A stretch of DNA of 64,000 nucleotides, taken from Tenebrio molitor. Its lineage: Eukaryota; Arthropoda; Insecta; Coleoptera; Tenebrionidae. The DNA is taken from NCBI RefSeq assembly GCF_963966145.1, contig NC_091047.1, positions 1,674,001-1,738,000 of the forward strand, read 5' to 3'. Shown here piece by piece: positions 1-32,267 of this stretch. How positions within the stretch are numbered: the first letter of the stretch is position 1; every line of letters starts with the position of its first letter. Under the pieces are notes generated by a model. That model saw only the letters and a list, made by a program, of their open reading frames with translations, was not told where the DNA came from and ran no database searches. The position numbers and the translations under genes were made by a program.

Positions 1-710
1 CAACTGGCTGCGAATAAATCGTTTCGTTATCGATTGTGCGGAGCGCTTCTTTATCGGCCGGTCCATCTAAGCTCTATTACGGGGCTATTTACACACCGCC
101 TGTCCTATGCGATTAGTTTTGTTACGGATACGTCCGACAATGGAACCTTTTTAACTCCATTCTTGTGCGTCCAGATGAAAACATAATGCCTGATGCGGTT
201 TTTGTCCGGAACAGCACGCTACACTTATATAACCGGAGCTGTGGACCGGAGCGGGTTCACACAAAATATGGATTTTGCGTGGAATTTTGCTTTATTATTG
301 CGGTTCGAGGGCATTACCTGTCGATAGATGTCATAAACGGGGCGATGGAATGCCGGAAAAGGGATCACAAATAACATTCGGGTTGTTGTTGATGCAGTTC
401 GTTCAAAATAAGATTTACATACAATTCTGCCACCAACAAGTACTGTCAAAGATGACGAATGACATGTGATCAAAAAATGGCGTCGAAATTGCCTAGGAAA
501 AACAAAATCGGTGCTTAATTATTATCTGTGATTATGATTTGAAATGTCATTTAGGATTTTATTGGTATTGAACAATGTAACATTGCGTGGTTTACAATTT
601 TCACAAGATGGCATTTACTTCAGACCAAAAAGAAATGTATACCTGAATCATATTTTGTGACAGTGATAGGTATTTACACAACAATTACACGATGAGTTTT
701 TGTCTAAAGA

Positions 711-840
711 TACAGTTGATTGCAAAAAAAAACGGGAACTGTCAGAATAAAAGTGACACATTTTTACAATTTTTCCATAATGTGAAACCTTCTCACGAGA
801 GATAGGTTAGAATTATGGTCAAAATTCACATTTAAAAATT
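711..840 (+). repeat. partial copy of the 19.6-kb MITE family
   Basis: About 125 bases beginning TACAGTTGATTGCAAAAAAA closely match the left half of the element at 19577-19809, including the stretch around AGAGATAGGTTAGAATTATG. The right terminal inverted repeat is missing, so this is a truncated copy. Two copies of one family within 19 kb show it is dispersed. Confidence 0.75.
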
Positions 841-1712
841 TTTTAAATTTATAATAAACTAAAAAAACATGAAGCAAAGTGTACCTATTTCAAAATTAAT
901 CCTTCATAATGTACCCAATGATGAGAGTAAAATTACATAAATAATTTCATTATTAATTCTGCACGAAATGTCAACAGGAATGTTAGTGATGACAGATAAT
1001 AAGTGTATTTAATACATATTTGCATAATCGAATGGGTTTTAATAGTAAATACAACTCTTTGAAGTATCCGGATGTTATTTCGTCGATAATTGTTTCCAAA
1101 TTATTCACCAAAATATTTTCATAAACACATTCGTCTTTTTTACACTAATTTAATAAAAATAGTCTCGTGGTATGTCCGAAACACTTCTCCAAGTCGTAAT
1201 ATCCTACTTGTAGTTCGTCAATTAATCTTTGATTCACTATTTATTTCTGGCGTTCTCTAAATAAAAATCTGAACAATAGTGTTTTGAAAAATTTTATGAA
1301 CGGATGCCCAGCATAATATGTTACATTTATCTAAGCGACAAACCATCGTAACGTTGATTTTGCGCTGGTTGCAAACAAAAAATTGTGTCATAAATGCCTT
1401 TTGTTTACTTGAATAAGTATAATAAATCATTTTGTAATAATATGTATTATACGTCTGTGACTGTTAATATTCTTAATAAACATTGGATGCACAATATCTC
1501 ATTGTCAAAAAAAAAATGTATACCTACAGGGTGTATCTGAAATACGTGTTAACTTTAACGAGTAGAAGAACTCGCCAATTTATGAAACTTTTCTCTATAA
1601 CGATTTGGAAAATTCGCAAAATAAATTTAAGTCCTCTCACAGAGAAACTTGACGGGTGTCAAATACTCGGTTTATTAATTTTTTCGATCGCACGGTATTT
1701 CATTTAAGTATG

Positions 1713-1929
1713 TACAGTCGGTGGACAAATAAAACTGGGACACTTAAAATTTAATCTATGTAAATCAGACCATTGAATTGTTAATATATTTGTCAGTGTC
1801 TATATAATATGTCATACCAAAGTTAACCTATTTGTGATAAAGCCGTAATTAAACGATGCAAATTTGTAGATAAATTTTGACTTATGTGATTGTCATTTTT
1901 GTCCCAGTTTTATTTGTCCATCGACTGTA
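1713..1929. mobile_element. MITE, Tc1/mariner-type ends
   Basis: The left end TACAGTCGGTGGACAAATAA and the inverted right end (reverse complement TACAGTCGATGGACAAATAA) match over about 30 bases with one mismatch. The element is 217 bp including flanking TA, the target dinucleotide of Tc1/mariner elements. No transposase is encoded, so it would be non-autonomous. The end sequence resembles that of the MITE at 63270-63495. Confidence 0.85.
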
Positions 1930-2571
1930 CCTAATATACATATTATAAAGAATCATCAAGAAAATTTTGGAGTCCAAATAATAAGGCAAAACAAAGGTCG
2001 GTTCGCAGATTGACTCGTACGAGTAGGTAGATATAAGTACATAATTGTCAAATTGGGCCATATCTGTCAATAACCTACCTATCTACTAGAAAAAAATATT
2101 ATTAAAAGTCGTCTTTTAAGGTTATTTAATGCAAGACATTCTTATTGACAGATCTGACCCACTTCTAATTTGATAATTAAAACTGTATGCATCAATCTGC
2201 GACTTAACTATTGTTGTTCACCATCAGCTGGGCCGCCAATATTTTTATATTTTTGATCGCGTATACCTAGTATTTTTGTTAATCAACAAAGTGGAATCTT
2301 TCATTGGATCTTTGTACACATCTAATAAAACAACAAATTTAAATTAACAAAACTCCTATAAAATATAAGTGTATGTTTCCACATTTTGCCTCTGTTGGTC
2401 ATCACTTGATTGGTAAAATACTGCGTCGGATGAACAGCAAATTTTGGTATTAAGGATTTTTTATATCCTTTACTCAACTGTTTTTTTACAATGAGATTAA
2501 AAAATAGTGGAAGTCGAGTACGTACAAAAGTTTGCTTGTCCCTTCTTAAATTTAATTTGTTGTTATTTCAG

Positions 2572-2684
2572 GAACATTTTACCGTCGAAGCAGCAGACCA
2601 TTCTTACGACGATTTAGAGAAAAGAGAAAAGTGTTGAAAGGAAAACCGGTAGCGGAAGACCAAACACAAGAACAAATCCATTGA
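2572..2684 (+). CDS. candidate 3'-terminal coding exon of an unidentified gene
   Basis: A good acceptor (TTGTTGTTATTTCAG, ending at 2571) is followed by an open frame, entered after two bases, that runs 36 codons to a TGA at 2682-2684. The peptide is strongly basic at first (about eleven Arg/Lys in its first 24 residues, including RRSSRPFLRRFREKRK) and ends in an acidic and Gln-rich tail. Overlapping AATAAA signals follow at 2720-2729. That layout (acceptor, short frame, stop, poly(A) signal) suits the last exon of a plus-strand gene whose other exons lie before the window. I do not recognise the protein. A chance open frame is possible, so confidence is low. Confidence 0.33.
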
Positions 2685-2991
2685 CATTCATTTGAAGGTT
2701 TACTACCTACCATTAGGCAAATAAATAAATGAGTTAAGATGTAGGCTTTATTGTTCGCAGTCTACTTTGACAATTTTTTTATTGCAGCGTATACCTATGT
2801 ATTAACACAAGGTTATAAACATTAATAAAAAAAAAAATTAACCCAAAATTTTTTAAGTGTTTGAAATTTGTACCTACTGAATAACATTAATAAATCAACG
2901 TTTTCTCAAAAAAAAATCTTGGCGTGTAAACAGAAAATTCGACCAAGGAACAAGTTAAAAACAGTTAACAACTTTTCTAGATCAGCGTTTC

Positions 2992-3302
2992 TACAGGGTT
3001 ATTATATAAATGATTGTAGTCCAAGTAGCCGTAAAAACGGAATGTAAAATTTATGGTTGCCGCTCCATATAAAAAACATCAAAATGATGTGAATAAGTGA
3101 ATGCACACCGTTCACACACAGGAGTGCAAAACAACTCAATTACTCAATATTCTTAGATTCAATCGTTAATTTAGAAAGAAAGAAATAGAATTCTCATCAC
3201 CGCACTTTTCAATTAAAAAATGACAGTTCACATGAAAGCGGCAAAAATTTCATAATATGGGCATGGCCTGCTTCGACTACAATCATTTATAATAACCCTG
3301 TA
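2992..3302. mobile_element. MITE with TACAGGGTTATTATA ends
   Basis: The left end TACAGGGTTATTATATAAAT and the inverted right end (reverse complement TACAGGGTTATTATAAATGA) share about 35 bases of imperfect inverted repeat, both continuing into ATGATTGTAGTC. The element is 311 bp with TA at each outer edge. It has no coding capacity. Confidence 0.8.
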
Positions 3303-3886
3303 TGTAAGGATTCCAAATCGTGCAGTTATTTAAAAAATCTGTGCAGTTTATTAAATTATAAGAAATAAACTTACTAAGTACTTACTAAAGTGACTTGCAG
3401 CAGATTTTTTTAATGGTTGAAATGATGCAAAGAATTTGGAGACCAAATTGTTCATGTAAAACATAAATTATTTAGATATATGCCCCTTATCAAACTGTAA
3501 CTATCAAATTAAAAGTAGATAAGATGTTTCCAAAATAAATAGCGTTTAAATAAATAAAAAACTTTGAAGGTTCGTTCTGTGATTTCTCCGAGACACCGTC
3601 GCTAATAGAATTGGATCTAACCCAACTATACATATTTTTCTTTATACCATACTGTTATTAGGATTTATCAGTACTCAATGCTTGATTGATATGATACCTA
3701 TAACAGACTAGGCCGTTATTCAAAATTATCAGACCGAGGCCGTTATTTTTGCTACCGTTGCTACGGTTACGGCATAGATGACAACTAAATTTAATTTTTG
3801 AAGTAAAGAGAAATGTCAGTCTTACAAATAAATCATCGTTAAATGTTAAGTATTATTGGTATAAAGAAAACTATAAAACAACATAC

Positions 3887-3972
3887 GGCCGATATGGATA
3901 TAACAGACTCGGTTGATTATAAAATAAAATTACAATACCTCAACCATGTCTGTTATATAACCCATATCGGCC
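3887..3972. repeat. inverted repeat (hairpin)
   Basis: The left arm starts GGCCGATATGGATATAACAG. The right arm, read in reverse complement, starts GGCCGATATGGGTTATATAA. The arms are about 33 bases with small indels around a loop of about 15 bases. It may be the remnant of a small foldback element; related 'AACAGACT' words occur at about 3700. Confidence 0.6.
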
Positions 3973-4174
3973 TAATACCGTTATATACTATTAAAAATGT
4001 CTGTCTTCACGACTACCGAAATTCATTTTTGTTGTTTTTTGAATCACATAAAATATGTGATATTTAAATTTTTCTTATTATTTTTTAGTTGTAATTCTTA
4101 TTTCAGTCTCAACCGGTTAACAATGCAGAAGAAATAAGTAGGTATCATGCCATCGACAAAAATCCAGTAAGCCA

Positions 4175-4301
4175 TGACTATCGTGGTTCAGTTGGCAACC
4201 CTAGTATAAACATTGCTGTTGTAAAAGAAACATGTTTACTTGACGGGATTTCAAATACAGCAGTATTGAAACTAGCGCTGCCAACTCAACAACGATAGTC
4301 A
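4175..4301. mobile_element. short MITE-like inverted repeat
   Basis: The outer ends TGACTATCGTGGTTCAGTTG and (reverse complement of the right end) TGACTATCGTTGTTGAGTTG match over about 30 bases with a few mismatches. Total length is 127 bp, with no coding potential. Confidence 0.65.
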
Positions 4302-5165
4302 GGTTTACTCGTTTTTTTTTTTTGAGAACACGGTATTAAATATTTAAATACAAAAAAAATACCTATATATAGGTATTTTCTTGCACGGAAACTTCTTCAA
4401 AGAAGTTGATTTAAAACTTTTCAATAAAGTGTTAGAAAACGCTCACTGAGTAACATTGTAAAAATTAAAACAAAAATCTTCATCTGGCGAAAGTCAAAAG
4501 ACATCAAAAGTTTAGATTGACATTTTAAACATTTTCGTTGTGCAAAATACAACCAATTCAAAAAGAATTTTTATTAAAAATCTTACACCCTCTGTCTCCT
4601 TCTGGGGTTAGCTATGTTATCATTATGTATTGTTAACGTAATAAATAAAGTACAAAAGTCAACTTAAAAGTACCAATCAACAGAACATACGACAATTACC
4701 TACTTGTGTAAATAATGCGCAAATAATTGTTTTTGTACTCATAGCCTCAAAATCGGTATTTCCCGGTTGTCCTCGAGTGCGGAAACACCGATTTCCCGCA
4801 CGCCGTGTTTTTTACTTTGCAAGCAGAAACCAGGGGAAAATGCATTGTAAGGTTGGTATTTAATAACGTAGACAGACGGAAACGTCAATTCATTTTGAAC
4901 AAATTTGCGATTGTAAAATGAATTCTCATCAACACAAAAAATAAGCAATTCAAAAAGGTAAGAGTAATAACAGGGAAAGAATTTGTTCAATGTGTTGTGT
5001 GATCGTAGTAGACGGCACCGACGCTTTAAATTTTAATAATCTAGTAGTCACAATCAGCGCAGAAGGTGCTACCAACCCAATAGTAAAAAATTATCAATGT
5101 TAAATGATGCACATTTTTAATTTTATTTTTAAATATTTTTGAATTATTCGTTAAAAAAAATATTG

Positions 5166-5255
5166 TACCTAACTTTTGCGGGAAGAAATTTCCCGCGTTC
5201 GCACTAACAACAAAGCGCTCACGCGGAAAATTTCACTTCCCACATACGTTAGGTA
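5166..5255. repeat. short inverted repeat
   Basis: The left arm TACCTAACTTTTGCGGGAAG pairs with a right arm whose reverse complement begins TACCTAACGTATGTGGGAAG. Arms are about 38 bases and imperfect. This is probably a degraded foldback element. Confidence 0.55.
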
Positions 5256-6470
5256 AATAACTATTTCGCTTGCACTGTGAATCATTTTTCTTGGGGTGAT
5301 TTTTCAGTACAAACCGTAGCAGTTCGATTTGTGCGTGAAAGACACTACTTCAAATATCTTCAGTGTCTTATTTTAATCTCGAAAAAAAAAGAATTCACGT
5401 CTTGGAGCTCGTGTAATTTAAAAAATCTAATAGATACAATTTTCTTTGTTCTTCAGTTACGTAATAGTTCTTAGCGAGGCTGAAAATATGTATTTCATCT
5501 GTTTACCCTTGGAATTTCATTTCTCCTCTGGAGCAGAAGCACGAGAACTAAGTATATTTGAAATTATTTTAATTGAATAATTTCCATGAAATTTCGCGAA
5601 GTGGTGGTATCAGATGTAACTTTTCCAATTTAACCCCAGTGATTATTTTTTTTCATTTTCATTCGAATCTTTCCTCGTGAAACTAGTTGCTGACTCTTAT
5701 CAACGAAGCATCGGAAAATCGCCGTTATCTTTACGGACTCCATAAAAGCGGGTCCGGTTATTTTTTGCAGTTTTAGCTTTTACATCCGTCCGAGTCGAGT
5801 AGATCTCCGTCCTCGACCTCTTCCAGCATCGGTTTCCGTGGAAGTCTTGGAGCGCGTGAATCAAAACGGCGAGAAAAAGTGTGCTCCAACCCAAATCAAT
5901 ATGCCCAATAAAACGATATAAATATACAATGTCGGAGTGGAGAGCGGCCCCTCTCTGGCCCCTTCGGCCGCGGCACCGCCCCCACCCGTCCCAACGCCCC
6001 GACGCCGTAAGGTTGGCAATCGTGCGAAAATCTCCGGCGAAAGAACGTTACAACGCCGACCCGTAAGAGGGTGATTCCCTGGTGAAAACAAGCGAAGGTG
6101 CGGCCTCGCGCGATTGGCCGCGAGACCTCCGGCCCCGCCCACCTTCCGCTTCGAGTACCCAGAATGCAGCGGGGCCCGACAGAAGTGCCATGTACACTTT
6201 GAGGACACTCTAAGAGTACGCTTAGGCAAGTTAAGCGCACTTCGCCGTTAAAGAGTCTTACATCAAGAGTGCTCTAAAGAGTGCTATAGCGCTCGATCGC
6301 TGATTTATTTATATAGTTAGTCAGTTTGTTTATTGAATTCGGATATCGGATCGACCGGAAGTCAAGAACGCGTCGGCCTCTTGTACTTCTTCCGGTGCAT
6401 AATCGAGCGCGACCGATGACGGGCGGGAGTGCGGTTCGGGGGTGAGTGCCGCTCCGTGGTCCTGGAGTCC

Positions 6471-27335
<20,865 letters not shown>

Positions 27336-27700
27336 TGACACTGTGATTGTACTTAATCATGATAGTCGAATTTTCCTCGTCCCGTTCCTGTAAAGAGTGT
27401 GGTGTATCATGCAGGGTGTCTCGTCCCTTGCCCCAGTTGTCGCAATAATCGCCAGTGCAATGGACAGTTGGCAGACCTGACGCAACTTGCATAAACCGTA
27501 GACTGTACATTAGGTGTACACTTATTGTTATTGACTGTACAAATAAATGCCCGTTTAATGTAAATATTAGGTAATATTTATAAATGTAGTGATGTAAAAA
27601 AGCCACTCTTGTGTACAGATTCTTTAGGGATATAATGGAATATGCACCGTCATGTCATGTAACTGTGTTTTTAAAATCCTTCAATAAAAATGTAAAATCA
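27336..27700 (+). other. scro 3' UTR
   Basis: The sequence follows the TAG at 27333-27335. AATAAA occurs at 27542 and 27683-27688. The second lies next to the drop into intergenic sequence and is the likelier poly(A) signal. Confidence 0.6.
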
Positions 27701-28620
27701 TTAGGAATTTGACGTTTTAATTACCGCTTGACGTAAGCCAGTGGCGTGCCGTTTAACCTCACTCTCGCACAAAAATTCGACGAGAACAACTGGTCCTCTC
27801 ATATCTGACACGAGGTGAGAATCTCGATACAAAAGAGTCTCTGTGCGCCTCGTTAAAGCTTGACGATTTAATAACTGGACGACACAAGCCAGTGGCGTAC
27901 CGTCCCACTAATCGCGTCCATTTATTAAGACGTTCTTCGTCCATTTAACACTGTAGCACCCTCAATTTGTGACTCTCGACGGCAGAACAATGGCGGTAGT
28001 AAAGCGACATTGTACATTCCGCCGTAATAGCGCCACCTCTTCTCCGAGACGCTTTCATTGAGCAGTGGTACCACCCATGGTACGGCAACCACCCACGAAG
28101 GAGCGTGACTGGTAAAAATTCGTTCATTAAAATGCAGTCGGTCACAGTACAAGTCTCATGTTTGCTTGGCCGACTGTTGGATGTTTAACTGGCGATGACA
28201 ATGGATGTCAGCGCGGTTGACAGGTCTTAAGGGTGTGTTTACACGACCCTGGGCCGTTGCATTGGGCATTAAACGATTCTTTTGTTGGAGGTGTCAGTTA
28301 GTATTAGAGAATTAAAACGTGTGCAGGTCCGTTGGAAAAGTCACAATTAATTCAATTAAGGTATCTCTGGATGGTGAGTGGCGACCACCCGCTGGAAAAT
28401 CTCGGCTAATTTTCGACCAAAAGAGCCAGGAATGTCGACGCGATCGCTCATTAGGTCTCGTTCCTGACAGCTCTTCATTCTCGACGTTCGGACGGGTTAG
28501 AGTATCATGGAATGACAAGTGTCAATTTTGACATTTGATGCCTCACAAAAAAAAACTCAGGTAATTATTTTATTAACGTTCCAGGTAGAAAACAATACTC
28601 AAAAATGTCTTATAAAAAAT
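27701..28620. other. intergenic, scro to Mgat2
   Basis: Both flanking genes end here (convergent 3' ends). I see no gene, RNA or transposon. A 14-base word, CAAGCCAGTGGCGT (27889), has a close relative at 27735. Confidence 0.4.
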
Positions 28621-28711
28621 TCATTCTTTTTATTCAAAACGTCACAATTAAAGTGTTACCAACCTAGCCAACGCTGAGATCCCAAATAGTTCTTGAGTGA
28701 AAAGAATGAGG

Positions 28712-31410
28712 TTACAAGCGACTCATTCCCATACACAAAGCGTGGTCGCGGGGATCCCCCCAGCCCCCATTGTAACTAGTCGTGAGCAAGGTGTCCTGTT
28801 CCAGCGCATACAACGATTTCGGGAACAAATCCATTTGCGCGTTTTTAAATTTCAAGATGGCCTCGTTGGGGTCACAATAGTCGTCGGTAGAGTGAGCCCC
28901 ACTGAAACCAAGACCATAGATAATATAATAATATACTATCGTATATAGAATGCAAACTTCAAGAAATTTGTTTGAAATAAAACAAGAGCGCCCTCTGCAT
29001 TTTTGGGGCTAAGTATTAAAAAAAATGGATTTTATTATTTTATTTTACTAAATTGTATTGAAGGTATTTATGAGGCATTCCCAGTGGAAATACGTCATAA
29101 ATACCTTCAATTACCTAATATGTAGATACTTTTTCTAATAAGAACAACATCAGTTAATATTTAAACTGATTTATTTTTACAAGGAGAAAAATACATTAAA
29201 AAAAAATACAAAAGTACAAACCACTGACTTTGACTGTTATTTACCTTCAAAAGCAGGACTTAGTCTTCCACTACTGGTAAAATTTGGAGCAAAATGAATT
29301 CCACAACATAACTTATTAAAAATTCTTTGTCTGTTAGCGTTTAGTTTTCTAAATATGGATTTTGGCAAAAGGATTTCTATCTACAAAATCTGATTCGATC
29401 TCTCAAAGGGTTCGGAAAGTGGTGCCGAGAGGTTTTTGTTAAAACATTTAAAAACTGGACAATTATATTTTGACATTTTTTTACTGTCACAATTTAAAGA
29501 AAAAACCACGGCCTCCTGGAGATACGTTTTGAAATATATTATCAGTATGATTTTCCAAAATCTACAACGGACTTTGTGTTCTATATATTCTATGTTGTCA
29601 ATAGCAATTATCAAAAACAGACATTTTTCGAATGCGACTGGCCGAGATAAGAGACGAGTGTCTTATGTATTTGGGAGGCCGTGGAAAAATGATACGTATT
29701 TACAGAAACCTGTGCTAGAAACATTACAAGCGACATCTTTATATTTGGGGCTAAGCTCTTAAAACCAAAACATTTCGTATACATTGACTTTGAATTCTAT
29801 ATACGATAGTATATTATGACCAAGACGAAACAATGACGCTCGTTAAGTACTCGAGACTCACCAAGAACCGATATGGAAGGCTCGCGGTGCTGCCATTATC
29901 ATAGACACCGGTCTCGGCTCATCTGGCACTTGCATGATGACGTGTCTCAACGACCAGTCCCAGTTGTAGTCGTCAAATTTGCAAAAATGTTCCGAAAATC
30001 TGGAAACTCTCTGCCAAATGGTGCGATTAAACGCGAGTCCTAGATTCTCTACGCTATTCTGGACGTAGACCTGAAACTTGCGGGTCAAAACACAAACTGA
30101 CTCCCTTCTGGTGGTGTACATAATCGGCCAACATGTGATAGTTGATGCGGTTGTGGATCCCCAAGGCGAACAACCAGCAGTGGGGGTAGGAGTATTTGGC
30201 AAATCTCTGCATCAGTTTGAGACTGTGCAGAAAGTCAGGGGCCACGTAGTGGTCCTCCTCCAGGAACAAAACCAATCCGTTGTACTCTCGCAACATCTTT
30301 ATTTTCTCGAAAACGAAGTTCGCCTTCCACCACCAGTGGTGCTTGATCTGGACGCAAGAGGCGTTCCGGAGGTTCCCGAAGGTGTCGGTGAAATGGAGGT
30401 TTGGACAGGGCCGCGCGAGGTGTCTGGAATTTAAGCGTCGACACCCCTATCATTCTAAATAAGTTGGTTTACTCGTCTCTGTCCTGACAGTCGTTCAGGT
30501 CCGGTCCTGGAAATTCGCGGGGATGGGTCTGGATCGAGAAAGGGTAGAAGATCTGCACGACTCTGGTGAAGCTGACGTTGCGGACCACCGCGTTGGTGGT
30601 TGCGTCGAACAAATCGTGGGAGAAGATCAGGAGAGTGGTGTTGATGGACGGGGTGGCCGCCAAACTGTTGACCAGCTCTTGCAAGTAGAGGGAACGGTTG
30701 TGGACCTAGAAAAACATTTTTGGCAAACGCTACAGCAGATATATATTATTTGAAATCAAGCGAAGCTCGATAAACAGGAAGTGATGTCATCTGGAGAAGA
30801 ATTTGAATATTTTCTTTTGTAAAAAGAATAAAAAACACAAAATGAGAATAAATGGGACTTGTACAAGACGCAATAAAAATTATTTTTTGTTATGGTGGCA
30901 TCACAAATTATTCTTTGGATCGTGATGTAATTGGTAGTTACCCAGGTACATAATTTTTTTAGATTTGTTGTAAAAACTGGCAAATATTTATTTCTTAAAC
31001 AGAATTAATTCAGTGATGCGTCAATTATTCTGCATTAGTAATGGGTATTTTGGGTATTTGCCAAAACAGCATATACAGGGTGAGCTGGTAACAATAAACA
31101 CCTGAACTACGATGACTAACTCGATGGCGCCTTTGTGCAACTTTTGGTTGAGGACCGGCTGTTGAGTGTTTGCCAAATAAATGAATTCCGACAGTTCTTC
31201 AACAGTTTCGAAAAAATCCGGCACGCTTATGGCGGGATATTCGGTGTGTTGTTCTTGTTCTGTGGTGTTCTGGACGTAGACTTGACCTTGAACAGTTGTC
31301 ACTTCGTTCCTGGTGGTGTTTTCCATCCGAGAAAATTTCAAAAGTAAAACCGTTACAGCGCAAATGTACAAACTCAGCGCTGCAAATATTTTGTATTTCG
31401 AACAAAGCAT
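28712..31410 (-). CDS. Mgat2: alpha-1,6-mannosyl-glycoprotein 2-beta-N-acetylglucosaminyltransferase (MGAT2, GnT-II)
   Basis: Five coding exons on the minus strand: 31410-31102, 30705-30473, 30423-30120, 30070-29862 and 28901-28712. They total 1245 nt and 414 residues (human MGAT2 has 447). It is a Golgi type II membrane enzyme that adds GlcNAc to the alpha-1,6 mannose arm, committing N-glycans to complex form. Visible features: an N-terminal anchor at about residues 8-24; VIVVQVHNR across the exon 1/2 junction; the metal-site motif FLEEDHY with E236-E237-D238; KHHWWW; DDYNWDW with D320 at the catalytic-base position; H348 in the APRAFH motif; and the C-terminal NGGWGD-RDH. Introns 2 and 3 are 49 nt each. 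A further 49-nt intron (31413-31461) probably splits the 5' UTR. The last intron (960 nt) holds a P-like transposon. A poly(A) signal lies near 28629-28634. All catalytic residues are present, so it should be active. Confidence 0.92.
28915..29818 (-). mobile_element. non-autonomous P-element-like transposon in the Mgat2 intron
   Basis: The element is 904 bp, flanked by the exact 8-bp duplication ACCAAGAC (28907-28914 and 29819-29826). Both ends begin CATA and share the inverted word AATATACTATCGTATATAGA; the left end has about 11 extra bases after CATA. An 8-bp duplication with CAT-initial ends fits the P superfamily. A degraded THAP domain inside (29241-29476, minus strand) supports this. 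A perfect 17-bp hairpin lies at 29057-29073/29095-29111. No transposase catalytic region is present. Removing the element and one target copy leaves a 48-nt intron like the gene's other introns. Confidence 0.8.
29241..29476 (-). pseudogene. degraded THAP zinc-finger remnant of P-type transposase
   Basis: Read on the minus strand from an ATG at 29476, the frame starts MSKYNCPVFKC (a C-x4-C pair). It passes one in-frame TAG (29381-29383) and continues to LCCGIHFAPNF (C-x2-H plus HF). After GRLSPAF the frame reaches a TAA at 29241-29243, preceded by GTAAAT, which could be a splice donor. The C-x4-C, about 46 residues, C-x2-H spacing and the F-PK/HF landmarks fit a THAP DNA-binding domain, which P transposases carry at the N-terminus. 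The stop codon shows it is not functional as it stands. Confidence 0.6.
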
Positions 31411-32160
31411 TTCTGGAGATAAAAAAAATTAAAACACGTCCTCACATTCCATTCGTCTTACCTGACCAGGTTACTCATTCGGCAAACAAAACTGTCAATA
31501 TTTACGCAGTAACACTTTAGCAACACAATTCTTATCGCAAAGCCTCGGCTTCAGGCATAATTTACGACACTTTGAAAATACAAATTCGGTAAGTCCGCAT
31601 CTTGGCACGCCACTGGGAAACGAGGCACGCCGTGCCGAAGAGCTGATAAGAGCGAGGGGCCGAGGGGTCTGGCCCCGCACATAAGGGGTCATACGTGACC
31701 TAACAAAAGCGACTCACCACCGCCACTGATTTAATGATCTCTTGTTTTAATTGCTGACAAATTGCCAATTGTCGCGTCCTCGCCGGCTCCTCCTCTCGTG
31801 AAATAATTTTTCGTTTTCTTTTCTCGCAATTTACGTACGGAAAGTCGACGCACGACCGACGCGAGTTTTCACAGCTTTTCGGACAAGATTAGGTTGTTTA
31901 CGATGAGATAAGGAACGGTGACGAACCGTTCGAATGGAAATCGCACCGGATTAGGAAGATTTTCTACCGATACAGCACGCAAGGGGGCAAACTACAAGGT
32001 TTCGCTATCTACGCGCTCCCAATCTCGGGTCCACCTCTAAACACCTAAAACAAAACATAAGACTGAGAAAATGAAGATTACAAAACCCTAACAAGACCAA
32101 TTCAATCAAATTTTTTCGAAATTCGTCAAATCAAAATGACATAACCTTACTAATTTGAAG
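31411..32160. other. divergent intergenic region between the two MGAT2-like genes
   Basis: Bidirectional upstream region. The start on the minus side is at 31410 and on the plus side at 32268. It contains the predicted 5' UTR intron of Mgat2 at 31413-31461 (donor GTAAGA, acceptor ATCTCCAG on the minus strand). No other gene is visible. Confidence 0.5.
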
Positions 32161-32173
32161 TTTAACAACTTGC

Positions 32174-32187
32174 GTTGCCATAGCAAC
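32174..32187 (+). promoter_or_regulatory. RFX X-box (perfect)
   Basis: GTTGCCATAGCAAC is a 14/14 match to the ciliary X-box RYYNYYWWRRNRAC and nearly identical to the palindromic RFX consensus GTTGCCATGGCAAC. It lies 81 nt upstream of the ATG of the divergent MGAT2-like gene, the usual distance in ciliary promoters. Function is inferred. Confidence 0.6.
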
Positions 32188-32267
32188 GGATAATATTTGG
32201 CACGTCAAAGTAAATTTTTTTGACAAAATCACTCTTAAATAGTCTTAAGCTGGTAGCTCCAGCAGCA

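Larger units (their letters stand above)
1..2571. other. non-coding, AT-rich sequence at window start
   Basis: No exon with family similarity was recognised. The first ~480 bases are richer in GC and non-repetitive; the rest is AT-rich. It contains a partial copy of a repeat near 711-840 and a Tc1-like MITE at 1713-1929. A single TACAGGGTGTATC-type transposon end lies near 1526 without a clear partner. Confidence 0.5.
2731..6290. other. intergenic DNA upstream of scarecrow
   Basis: No coding exon is supported. The stretch carries several hairpin or MITE-like elements listed separately (2992-3302, 3887-3972, 4175-4301, 5166-5255). From about 5700 the composition shifts to GC-rich and CpG-rich, continuing to 6290, just before the first scarecrow coding exon. 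That island is the likely promoter and 5' UTR area, but no core promoter motif can be assigned with confidence. Confidence 0.5.
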
